Source of the DNA: Leyella lascolaii
Lineage (GTDB): Bacteria; Bacteroidota; Bacteroidia; Bacteroidales; Bacteroidaceae
DNA: 64,000 nucleotides
NCBI RefSeq assembly: GCF_900079775.1
Contig: NZ_LT556038.1
Coordinates: 260,678-324,677 of the forward strand
Reading direction: 5' to 3'
Every line of letters begins with the position of its first letter. Within the stretch, counting starts at the first letter, position 1. The position numbers and the translations under genes were made by a program. The notes below the pieces were generated by a model, which did no database searches, was not told the DNA's origin, and saw nothing but the letters and a program-made list of their open reading frames with translations. Shown piece after piece: positions 28,290-35,355 of this stretch.

Positions 28290-29084
28290 TTATTTTATAT
28301 TGTCGATATCCGGTCTTACATTGTCGCGTATCTTTGTGAGATAGGCTTTCATTCCCTTGCAGTCACGGCGGTCGATGATGTCGAGAAGCTCCTTGAGCTC
28401 GTCGCGTATCTCCGACACCTGGTCGTGGGTGTAGGGGTTGAACAGTATCTCTTGCAGCAGATAGTCGTCCTCGCCAAGCACTCCGCGGGCTATCGACATG
28501 TGCCGCTTAAACGTTGTGCCGGGCGCGTCCTGATGCTTCATGACGGCAGCAAAGACGAAAGTGCTGACAAAAGGAATGCTGAGCGAATAGGCAACCGTAC
28601 GGTCGTGCTCGTCGAAAGTGTATTCGTAGATGTTCAGTCCGAGCGAGGCGTAGAGCTTCCGGAAGAAAGACTGCCCCTCGACACTGCCCTCGCTGATGAT
28701 TATGGCGTTCTCGTGACTGAGCTGGCTGAGGTTTGCGAACGTGGGACCGAACATGGGATGTGTTGACACATAAGGATGTCCGCAATGCTCATAGAAAGAC
28801 TGCAGTCCGGTCTTCACTGAGGAAATGTCGCTCAGCATGCACTGTGAGGGAAGATAAGGCATCACCTCCTCGAAAGCGGAAAGGGTGTATTTCACTGTCA
28901 CGGCGTTGATTACCAGCTCGGGAGAAAAGTCGCGTATCTCCTCCGGAGTGGTGAAACGCCGGCAGTTATAAGTGAAACGCATGCGCAGAGGGTCTTTCTC
29001 ATAGACCGCCGTCTCATGACTGAAGCTGAGCAGGTCGAGGAAAAAGCTTCCCATCTTTCCTGCTCCCATTACCAATATTCTCAT
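28290..29084 (-). CDS. tyrA: Prephenate dehydrogenase
   Basis: 264 residues. The Rossmann start is MRILVMGAGKMGSFFLDLLS; VINAVTVKYT, SDISSVKTGLQSFYEHCG and STHPMFGPTFANLSQL mark the TyrA family (the catalytic His lies in THPMFGP). It oxidatively decarboxylates prephenate to 4-hydroxyphenylpyruvate, the precursor of tyrosine. Unlike many TyrA proteins it has no fused chorismate mutase; here that activity is fused to the DAHP synthase of the preceding gene. Fourth structural gene of the pheA operon, 100 bp after aroF. Confidence 0.92.
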   Translation of the reverse strand: MRILVMGAGKMGSFFLDLLSFSHETAVYEKDPLRMRFTYNCRRFTTPEEIRDFSPELVINAVTVKYTLSAFEEVMPYLPSQCMLSDISSVKTGLQSFYEHCGHPYVSTHPMFGPTFANLSQLSHENAIIISEGSVEGQSFFRKLYASLGLNIYEYTFDEHDRTVAYSLSIPFVSTFVFAAVMKHQDAPGTTFKRHMSIARGVLGEDDYLLQEILFNPYTHDQVSEIRDELKELLDIIDRRDCKGMKAYLTKIRDNVRPDIDNIK

Positions 29085-29184
29085 CGTTTTTCAAAATTAC
29101 TACATAAAAACCATACGCAGGCATGATTTCATTTATTTTATGACAAAAATGTTTAAAGGGGTGTTTTTTCATTCTGCAAGACCG

Positions 29185-30252
29185 TCAACGGTTGATTATC
29201 TCCATCTGCTGTCTTACAGATTCCTCATGCACTTCCTCAAAGACAGAACGGATGAAGTCCGCGCTCATGCCGCAGAGAGCACCCTGCGCGCCTCGCTTGT
29301 CGAGAATCTCGTTGTAGCGCGAGGTCTGGAGGACGGTCATGTTATGCTCTTTCTTGTACTGCCCTATCTCACGGCAGACTCTCATCCGCTTTGCAAGGAG
29401 CTCGATGAGTTGGTTGTCCAGTTCGTCAATCTGTTTGCGGAGCACGTGTATTCCCTCGGTTGTGACCTTCTCGTCGCGTATGACCAGAAGACTGAGGATG
29501 TAGTCGAGCACGTCGGGAGTGACCTGTTGCTTGGCGTCGCTCCACGCACTGTCGGGCGAGCAATGGCTCTCTACGATGAGTCCGTCGAAGCCGAGATCCA
29601 TCGCCTGCTGGCAAAGAGGAGCCACCAGCTCACGGCTTCCTCCTATATGGCTCGGGTCGCACATTATGGGCAATGACGGGAAACGGCGGCGCAGCTCGAT
29701 AGGTATCTGCCACATGGGGAGGTTGCGGTATATCTTCTTGTCGTAGCTTGAGAATCCCCGGTGGATTGCCGCGAGACGTGTGACACCTGCCTGATTGATG
29801 CGCTCGAGCGCTCCTATCCACAGCTCAAGGTCCGGATTGACAGGATTCTTCACAAGAACCGGCACATCCACTCCTTTAAGACTGTCGGCGAGAGCCTGCA
29901 TGGCGAACGGGTTGGCAGACGTGCGCGCGCCTATCCAAAGGATGTCTATGCCGTATTTCAATGCCAGTTCAACATGCTCGGGAGTGGCTACCTCTGTGGC
30001 TACAAGCATTCCGGTGGACTTCTTCACATTCTGAAGCCACGGCAATGCCGTCTCGCCCTGACCCTCGAATCCGCCCGGTTTGGTACGCGGTTTCCACACT
30101 CCGGCGCGGAACATGCGGCAGCCTTTGTCTGCAAGCTGGCATGCGGTGGTCATCACTTGTTCTTCTGTCTCTGCCGAGCAGGGACCTGCTATGACCAAGG
30201 GACGTTCGTTGTTGTCGCTCGGCAAGCGTAATGGTTCTAAATTCAATGCCAT
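29185..30252 (-). CDS. Bifunctional DAHP synthase (KDO8PS-like, type I beta) / chorismate mutase
   Basis: 355 residues. The N-terminal DAHP synthase (about 1-260) shows PLVIAGPCSAET, FRAGVWKPRTKPGGFEGQG, GIDILWIGARTSANPF, VLVKNPVNPD and IMCDPSHIGGSR. The C-terminal AroQ chorismate mutase (about 268-355) begins IHVLRKQIDELDNQLIELLA and continues RMRVCREIGQYKKEHN. It condenses phosphoenolpyruvate with erythrose 4-phosphate, and separately converts chorismate to prephenate, so it supplies the entry and the branch-point step of aromatic synthesis. Such fusions are known in Bacteroidetes. It lies between the aminotransferase and tyrA. Confidence 0.93.
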   Translation of the reverse strand: MALNLEPLRLPSDNNERPLVIAGPCSAETEEQVMTTACQLADKGCRMFRAGVWKPRTKPGGFEGQGETALPWLQNVKKSTGMLVATEVATPEHVELALKYGIDILWIGARTSANPFAMQALADSLKGVDVPVLVKNPVNPDLELWIGALERINQAGVTRLAAIHRGFSSYDKKIYRNLPMWQIPIELRRRFPSLPIMCDPSHIGGSRELVAPLCQQAMDLGFDGLIVESHCSPDSAWSDAKQQVTPDVLDYILSLLVIRDEKVTTEGIHVLRKQIDELDNQLIELLAKRMRVCREIGQYKKEHNMTVLQTSRYNEILDKRGAQGALCGMSADFIRSVFEEVHEESVRQQMEIINR

Positions 30253-30356
30253 AGTTATTATGTTTTAAGTTACTTGTTTATGATTAATGCCTGCCTACGT
30301 CATTCTCCCGCTTAAACCGTAACGGGCATCCTCTGACGCATGCGGCACTTGGATTA

Positions 30357-31541
30357 TTATAAATTTTCCAGATTCATATCCTTTATCCTACGCAACGCCT
30401 CGTTCATCTTCGCATCCTTGGCGCACAGACTTATACGCACATAACGTGAGCCGTTGGAACCGAATATGAATCCGGGAGTGATGAATACACGCGCTTCGTG
30501 CAGCACACGTTCGGTGAGCTGTTCGGCGTCCTTGTATTGTCCGGGGATGCGCCCCCATAGGAACATGCCAACCTGTGAGGCGTCGAAAGTGCATCCCAAC
30601 TCATGCATTATCTGTTCGGCTATGACGCGCCGGCGGCGGTAAGTGGCGACATTGGCTTCGCGGTGCCACTCCGGAGTATTGGTGGAATAGGCTTCCGCCG
30701 CCGCAAGCTGTATGCCTCGGAATGTTCCGGAATCGATGTTGCTCTTTATCTTCAGTATCCATGAGATGAACTCAGGGTTTGAGGCACACATCCCCACACG
30801 CCATCCCGGCATGTTATGGCTCTTCGACATCGAGTTGAGCTCGATGCAACAGTCTTTTGCTCCGGGAATCTGCAACAGGGACATAGGGCTTTCGTTGAGG
30901 ATGAGAGAATAGGGATTGTCGTTCACAACCACTATATTGTTGGCACGGGCGAACTCCACAAGCCGCACGTATGTCTCGCGTCTGGCGTTTCCTCCGGTAG
31001 GCATGTTGGGATAGTTTGTCCACATCAGCTTCACTCCGGAGAGGTCCATGCGCTCCAGTTCATCAAAATCGGGCTGCCAGGCATTGTCCTCACGCAGATT
31101 GTAATTCACTATCTCCGCACCGAGAATCTTGCTCAGTGATGTGTATGTAGGATAACCCGGATTGGGCACAAGCACTTTCTCGCCAGGATTGACAAACGCG
31201 AGAGTGATGTGAAGGATTCCTTCTTTCGAGCCGATAAGAGGCAGTATCTCGTCTGAAGCCCTTAGTTCAACACCATACCAGCGTTTATAGAACAACGCCA
31301 TAGCCTCACGCAGCTCAGGCGTTCCCATCGTGGGCTGATAGCCGTGAGCGTCGGCATCGCGCGCGACAGAGCACAGTCTGTCTATCGTCTGGTCTGAAGG
31401 AGGCATGTCAGGCGAACCTATCGCAAGCGAAATGATATCCTTTCCCTCGGCGTTGAGCCTCGCTATCTCTTTCAGTTTACGGCTGAAATAATATTCCTGT
31501 ACTGCCGACAGCCTGTCGGCGGGAGTAACTGTTGTTGCCAT
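30357..31541 (-). CDS. Class I/II pyridoxal-phosphate aminotransferase (probably aromatic)
   Basis: 394 residues. Fold type I signatures include ISLAIGSPDMPPSDQTID, NPGYPTYTSL, WTNYPNMPTGGNA and the Schiff-base Lys in ELNSMSKSHNMPGWRVG; the C-terminal Arg is in RYVRISLC. The family includes LL-diaminopimelate and aspartate aminotransferases. Position between prephenate dehydratase and DAHP synthase/chorismate mutase makes transamination of phenylpyruvate and 4-hydroxyphenylpyruvate the likely role; that is inference. It starts 7 bp after pheA. Confidence 0.88.
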   Translation of the reverse strand: MATTVTPADRLSAVQEYYFSRKLKEIARLNAEGKDIISLAIGSPDMPPSDQTIDRLCSVARDADAHGYQPTMGTPELREAMALFYKRWYGVELRASDEILPLIGSKEGILHITLAFVNPGEKVLVPNPGYPTYTSLSKILGAEIVNYNLREDNAWQPDFDELERMDLSGVKLMWTNYPNMPTGGNARRETYVRLVEFARANNIVVVNDNPYSLILNESPMSLLQIPGAKDCCIELNSMSKSHNMPGWRVGMCASNPEFISWILKIKSNIDSGTFRGIQLAAAEAYSTNTPEWHREANVATYRRRRVIAEQIMHELGCTFDASQVGMFLWGRIPGQYKDAEQLTERVLHEARVFITPGFIFGSNGSRYVRISLCAKDAKMNEALRRIKDMNLENL

Positions 31542-31548
31542 ATTGATT

Positions 31549-32382
31549 CTATTTTACTTCTGTATATTCACCCAATATCTTCAGCGAACGGGTAAGAGGC
31601 GTTATCGCGTCAATGCTCTGACGGTAGCGGGTGAGATTGTCAAACGATACATCCACATAGAAAAGATATTCCCACTCATGTCCTATGACCGGTAAAGACT
31701 GTATCTTCGTGAGGTTGATATTATAGAAAGAAAGAATTGTGAGAACCTTTGACAGACTGCCTTCTTCATGAGGTACAAGGAAAACAAGGCTCGCCTTGTC
31801 GGCTTTTTCCAAAGGTCTGAGGAAATCGGCTTTATTAGGATTGGATACCAAAAGGAATCGGGTGAAATTATGCTTGTTGTCTTCTATATGGTCTTCAAGC
31901 ACCTTCATGCCATACATTTCAGCCGCAGACGAGTTGCAGATGGCTGCCCATCCGCGGCACTGATGCTTCATTATGTATTCCGCCGAACCTGCGGTGTCCT
32001 CGGCTTCAACCATCTTCAGCTTAGGATGATTTGCCAACCACTTGTTGCATTGCATCAATGCCACCGGATGGGAATGCACCTCTGTTATAGTGTCCCAGTC
32101 GTCCTGCGGCAGGCAACAGATGGAATGCTGTATATGAAGTTTATGCTCTCCCACCACCGTTGCACCCGAGGCGCGCAACAGCTCGTAGTTATGAAGCAGG
32201 CTGCCGGCTATCGTGTTTTCTATCGCAAGCATACCTATGACGGTCGGATCATGCTCCATTTCCGCGAACACTTCTTCAAAGGTGGAACAGCATATCAGCT
32301 GTATCTGCTCGTCCTTGAAATACTGATGCACCGCAATGTCATGGAACGAGCCGTGCACTCCTTGTATCGCTACTCTTTTCAT
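31549..32382 (-). CDS. pheA: Prephenate dehydratase
   Basis: 277 residues, monofunctional. MKRVAIQGVHGSFHDIAVHQ opens the catalytic domain, followed by LAIENTIAGSLLHNYELL and NKHNFTRFLLVSN (the TRF motif). The C-terminal ACT domain (about 195-277) carries VFLVPHEEGSLSKVLTILSF, NINLTKIQSLPVIG and the YLFYVDV strand, and should bind Phe for feedback inhibition. It makes phenylpyruvate. First structural gene of pheA-aminotransferase-DAHP synthase/CM-tyrA; expression is probably controlled by the attenuator directly upstream. Confidence 0.95.
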   Translation of the reverse strand: MKRVAIQGVHGSFHDIAVHQYFKDEQIQLICCSTFEEVFAEMEHDPTVIGMLAIENTIAGSLLHNYELLRASGATVVGEHKLHIQHSICCLPQDDWDTITEVHSHPVALMQCNKWLANHPKLKMVEAEDTAGSAEYIMKHQCRGWAAICNSSAAEMYGMKVLEDHIEDNKHNFTRFLLVSNPNKADFLRPLEKADKASLVFLVPHEEGSLSKVLTILSFYNINLTKIQSLPVIGHEWEYLFYVDVSFDNLTRYRQSIDAITPLTRSLKILGEYTEVK

Positions 32383-32401
32383 CTTTCTTTTCTGTATTAA
32401 T

Positions 32402-32437
32402 AAAAAAGCCCCGCTTTCACCTGAGTGAAGCGGGGCT
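32402..32437 (-). terminator. Attenuator terminator hairpin of the pheA operon
   Basis: Minus strand AGCCCCGCTTCAC, loop TCAG, GTGAAAGCGGGGCT, then TTTTT: a 13-bp stem with one bulged base followed by a T-run, ending 20 bp before the pheA ATG. As a terminator placed inside the leader of its own operon it must be conditional. The 5' arm CCCGCTTCAC is also complementary to GTGAAGCGGG at 32489-32480, which gives the antiterminator. Confidence 0.93.
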
Positions 32438-32466
32438 GTATTCTCGTTTATACTTTCTCTTGAAAT

Positions 32467-32544
32467 TTATACGCATCTTCCCGCTTCACAATTCCTTGCA
32501 AAGTAAAAGTAAAAGCTATAAAAAGATGCGTAAGACATATTCAT
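32467..32544 (-). CDS. Phe/Tyr-rich leader peptide of the pheA attenuator
   Basis: A 25-codon ORF (ATG at 32544, TAA ending at 32467) begins MNMSYASFYSFYFYF. It has Phe at positions 8, 11, 13, 15 and Tyr at 5, 9, 12, 14, eight of eleven residues between 5 and 15. TACGCATCTT within codons 5-8 is the exact complement of AAGATGCGTA just before the stop. GTGAAGCGGG next to that can pair with the terminator 5' arm. This is the layout of ribosome-mediated attenuation: stalling at Phe or Tyr codons frees the antiterminator. The terminator follows 29 nt after the stop. Confidence 0.9.
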   Translation of the reverse strand: MNMSYASFYSFYFYFARNCEAGRCV

Positions 32545-32569
32545 ATCATTCTGTTGTTTTTATTGTTTG

Positions 32570-32601
32570 CAAATATATAACAAAAAACTTTCAATTCCAA
32601 A
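32570..32601 (-). promoter_or_regulatory. Promoter of the pheA operon
   Basis: Minus strand TTTG (32601-32598), 20 bp, TATATTTG (32577-32570): a full match to the Bacteroidetes consensus, placed 26 bp before the leader-peptide ATG. Confidence 0.85.
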
Positions 32602-32650
32602 ACTTTTGCAATAAAATGTTCATTGATACCTCAAAATACCGTCATATTAT

Positions 32651-33535
32651 TCAGTTGCCGCTGAAAATACCATACGGATCATTGTTCTTATATATCTGAT
32701 TTACCTTCTGTTCCATGTCTTCTTTTTTCTCGTCACCGTCCTTATTCAGGTCCGATTCGAACTCCTCAGCCGTCTTCATGTCTTCTTCGGCTCCGCTCGC
32801 GTCACCTGCCGCCATTTTAGCCTTGCCTCTTTCCCTGAAAGCCGTCGCACAGAATGGATTCAGATCTATCACCTTATTATATATGTCTATTGCCTGATCG
32901 TAGTTTCCTTTTGCCGTTTCTATCTTAGCCTTCAGCAAAAGTATGTCCTCGTTGTCAGCCACATGCTCACAAAGATAAGCCGCATCCTCATCGGCGTTAT
33001 CCACCTCACCTGTCTCAAGAAGTATCTCTCCTCTCAGCAGATATGCGTCATAATAGTCGTCCTTTAGCGAGATTGCCTTTGTGAGCATAGCCACGGCATT
33101 GTTGTCATCGCCCTGTCCGCGGCATGCCCGCGCATAGAAAAAGTAAGTCAGAGGGTTTTCATTATCTATCATCAGAGCCTTTTCGCATGCGTCTGCCATG
33201 ACGTTATAATCCTCCATCATATAAGCCACCTCTGCCATACGCATAAGAATTCTGGTGTTGTCAGGCTGTGCCTCCGCCAGTTTTTGCAACTGTTCATAAG
33301 CCTTCGGCAGCTCGTTGTTCTGGATAAGAGCCTGAGACAGATAGTCCCTACACTCCAAGTCGTCCTTCAGTTCGAGCGCATGCGTGAGACATTGAACGGC
33401 ATATGCGGGCTGACGCATCTTCAAAGCCTTCACTCCATCATACTTTAGCACATCAAAGTTGCGTGCCTCCTCTTCCTTCCTTCTTTCTTCCCGGGTTTCC
33501 TCTTTTCCCCCGAACAAAGCTTTAAATATATTCAT
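32651..33535 (-). CDS. Tetratricopeptide-repeat protein
   Basis: 294 residues, no signal peptide. After a charged N-terminus (GGKEETREERRKEEEARNFD) come about six TPR units between 30 and 260; clear ones are AYAVQCLTHALELKDDLECR, NENPLTYFFYARACRGQGDD, NNAVAMLTKAISLKDDYYDA and YDQAIDIYNKVIDLNPFCAT. The C-terminus is acidic and ends NDPYGIFSGN. Probably a cytoplasmic scaffold; the partner is unknown. A repeat-derived promoter lies 40 bp upstream. Its stop is only about 50 bp before the -33 box of pheA. Confidence 0.88.
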   Translation of the reverse strand: MNIFKALFGGKEETREERRKEEEARNFDVLKYDGVKALKMRQPAYAVQCLTHALELKDDLECRDYLSQALIQNNELPKAYEQLQKLAEAQPDNTRILMRMAEVAYMMEDYNVMADACEKALMIDNENPLTYFFYARACRGQGDDNNAVAMLTKAISLKDDYYDAYLLRGEILLETGEVDNADEDAAYLCEHVADNEDILLLKAKIETAKGNYDQAIDIYNKVIDLNPFCATAFRERGKAKMAAGDASGAEEDMKTAEEFESDLNKDGDEKKEDMEQKVNQIYKNNDPYGIFSGN

Positions 33536-33573
33536 TACAATACTGTTTTCTACTGAGACAATCTATCATGTTT

Positions 33574-33661
33574 GCAAAGATAATGCAAGGTGAGAACAAC
33601 AGCAAGACGGAGAAACGGAGTTTCTTCAGGCTTGATATTGCCGAACCGAAGCTTATCTTAT
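33574..33661 (-). repeat. 88-bp promoter-bearing repeat, single copy reading into the TPR gene
   Basis: A diverged member of the 21.7-kb family: GCAAAGATAATGCAAGGTGA at one end, then GCAAGACGGAGAAACGGAG, then TTGCCGAACCGAAGCTTATC. The sequence GCAAAGATAA starts again at 33662, exactly 88 bp on. On the minus strand it supplies TTG, 20 bp, TATCTTTG for the TPR gene. Confidence 0.75.
33575..33605 (-). promoter_or_regulatory. Promoter of the TPR gene inside the 88-bp repeat
   Basis: TTG (33605-33603), 20 bp, TATCTTTG (33582-33575); the ATG is 39 bp downstream. Confidence 0.7.
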
Positions 33662-33747
33662 GCAAAGATAACTTAAAATAAAGAGACAAAAAAATTATCA
33701 TTAGTTAAAGTTGGATGAAATACTCAATTCTTTCAGGATAATTGACT

Positions 33748-33841
33748 ATGTTTGCAATAAGATAAGCGGCGGCTCGGCAATGTCAAGAAAGGTAAAACTC
33801 CGTTTTCCCATTCTGCCGTTGCGCTCACCTTGCATTATCTC
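33748..33841 (+). repeat. Inverted copy of the 88-bp repeat, facing the outer-membrane protein gene
   Basis: GGCGGCTCGGCAATGTCAAG, then AAACTCCGTTTTCCC, then GCGCTCACCTTGCATTATC is the reverse-oriented relative of the 33574-33661 copy. At its end the -7 position reads TATCTCTT, a weaker promoter match, only 21 bp before the next ATG. Confidence 0.65.
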
Positions 33842-33862
33842 TTCAAATACATATCGAAGTTT

Positions 33863-34621
33863 ATGTCAAGATTCATATCAGCCATAATATTGATTTTTGT
33901 CTCATCTTTTCTGAATGCGCAGGAGATAAAAACAGAAGTCGGCAACAGCAATGATGTTACAGCATTTTCTGACGCTGACTCCTTAACAACCATGCAGCAG
34001 GGAACAGAGAAACCCTATACTTTCGGATATTCCGCCCCTTCCGTAATGTCAGAAGAACCTTCACTGGCGCAGGACAGCCTGCATCTGCCGGTTCTCGACT
34101 CACATGGCCGTGTAGCACCATTCAACCTTTACCCGCTTTATTACGGAGGATGGTACTCATGGGAACTGCATCCCGGACTGAACGTCAGTGCCGGAGCGTC
34201 AGTCTTCGCCCAGTTCGGCAAGAACGCACGTCACGGTGCCGGATTCAGTCAGAACCTGTCTGCCATGTATGCGATACCGGTGAACAACAAACTGTCAATT
34301 GCCTTAGGAGGTTATCTCAACAACATATATTGGGCTCATGACGCCTATCGTGACGCCGGACTTTCAGCCATAATAGGATACAAGTTTGACGAACATTGGG
34401 AAGTATATCTATATGGTCACAAGTCTCTTACAGACAACCGCCGCATGCCATACTGCCTTTACGACATGAGTTCTGCGGGAGACCGCATCGGTGCAGCAGT
34501 AAAATACAATTTCAACGAAAGCACAAGCATACAGATATCTGTGGAGAACGTGTCCATGCCAAAGCGCAATCCGATTTTTCTCGAGCCTCCCGTGACACCG
34601 GGCTCACGCCTTTTCCCCTGA
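33863..34621 (+). CDS. Putative outer-membrane beta-barrel protein
   Basis: 252 residues from the ATG at 33863 (MSRFISAIILIFVSSFLNAQ, signal peptide). A TTG at 33830 would add 11 residues before the signal peptide and is rejected. After an Asp/Ser-rich stretch, alternating aromatic/hydrophobic segments suggest beta strands: FNLYPLYYGGWYSWELHPGL, LSIALGGYLNNIYWA, GLSAIIGYKFDEHWEVYLYG and IGAAVKYNFNESTSIQISVE. I know similar small proteins in Prevotella but no assigned function. Possibly a periplasm-facing barrel of DUF type. Confidence 0.65.
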   Translation: MSRFISAIILIFVSSFLNAQEIKTEVGNSNDVTAFSDADSLTTMQQGTEKPYTFGYSAPSVMSEEPSLAQDSLHLPVLDSHGRVAPFNLYPLYYGGWYSWELHPGLNVSAGASVFAQFGKNARHGAGFSQNLSAMYAIPVNNKLSIALGGYLNNIYWAHDAYRDAGLSAIIGYKFDEHWEVYLYGHKSLTDNRRMPYCLYDMSSAGDRIGAAVKYNFNESTSIQISVENVSMPKRNPIFLEPPVTPGSRLFP

Positions 34622-34638
34622 ACGTCCATCAAGCCTTT

Positions 34639-34835
34639 AACCCGAATCGGTCATCAGAACGCCGATTATGCATTTAAGGTTTATTGTCAGCTCTTCATTC
34701 TTCTTCCGCACTGCTGCCGTCATCTTGTATCCTGCTTTTTCCCGGTGTAGCCCGCTACATCTTCAATAAAACAGGATACAATCTGGCTGACAGCAGCACG
34801 AAATAAGAATGGAAGTCTAATGATCGATTCGGGTT
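34639..34835. repeat. ~197-bp near-palindromic element (MITE-like or long hairpin)
   Basis: Outer ends AACCCGAATCGGTCATCAG (34639) and CTAATGATCGATTCGGGTT (to 34835) are near-complements. Inner arms also match: TTGTATCCTGCTTTTT on the left and AAAACAGGATACAA on the right, extending to CTTCATTCTT / AAGAATGGAAG. The centre is the perfect hairpin TGTAGC-CC-GCTACA (34746-34759). The left arm has about 30 extra bases. It lies 17 bp after the outer-membrane protein stop, so it could also act as a 3' structure of that mRNA. No coding sequence inside. Confidence 0.6.
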
Positions 34836-34939
34836 TATCCGCATAACGTAACAAGAGAAAAGCCCCACTGTCACCGTTCGGGCTTAGCCCGACCTGCGTC
34901 CGATGAATCAGCATCGCATCATACATTATTATATAATAT
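34836..34939. other. Non-coding spacer with a small hairpin
   Basis: TCGGGCT-T-AGCCCGA near 34878-34892 is a perfect 7-bp hairpin with a 1-nt centre. No ORF of note. Confidence 0.4.
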
Positions 34940-34984
34940 AACAAAACTGGGTATATATTACGTCTCCGGCAATATATACCCAGT
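34940..34984 (-). terminator. Intrinsic terminator of the 38-codon ORF
   Basis: Perfect 14-bp stem, ACTGGGTATATATT with an 11-nt loop and its complement, followed on the minus strand by TTTTGTTATATT. It begins 20 bp after the stop of the small ORF. Confidence 0.85.
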
Positions 34985-35004
34985 CATGCTCTTCACACAC
35001 TATT

Positions 35005-35121
35005 TCAATTGTACCAAATGGATGAGTCCACTGCAACGTAATAATAACGATCGTCAGTTTCGTTATAAACATTGTCTAATTCATAAGACTCTTCGTCATA
35101 AGATCTCTTAACCGACTTCAT
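35005..35121 (-). CDS. 38-residue Tyr-rich small protein with strong Shine-Dalgarno
   Basis: ATG at 35121, TGA ending at 35005. The peptide begins MKSVKRSYDEESYELDNVYN and ends in a DRYYYVAVDSSIWYN-type tail; it has seven Tyr, one Trp, no Cys and many Asp/Glu. AGAGAGGAGGAACT stands directly before the ATG, unusually strong for Bacteroidetes. A perfect hairpin terminator follows. This combination supports a real short gene. No homologue is known to me. It lies downstream of the MATE gene on the same strand. It could be a small regulatory protein, a peptide precursor or a non-functional ORF. Confidence 0.6.
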   Translation of the reverse strand: MKSVKRSYDEESYELDNVYNETDDRYYYVAVDSSIWYN

Positions 35122-35355
35122 AGTTCCTCCTCTCTAACAGACCGCCTCAGTCCGTCTTTAATTATATTATTATTAAAGGATGCGAGACACCATCCCTTTT
35201 GGTTGAATCATGATTGTTACAGAACTCTTATGCTATAATTGAAATTCCTGGTTCCCGCTATAAAATTATAAATTTTATCTGACAACACAAAACAAAACGA
35301 TTCTTTTTTATCATTATTTAGCAATAAATTATTATTTTGTTTAATGTTTGAATAT
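35122..35355. other. Spacer between the MATE gene and the small ORF
   Basis: AT-rich; holds the leader of the 38-codon ORF. No clean promoter or terminator could be assigned, so the small ORF may be read through from the MATE gene. Confidence 0.4.
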
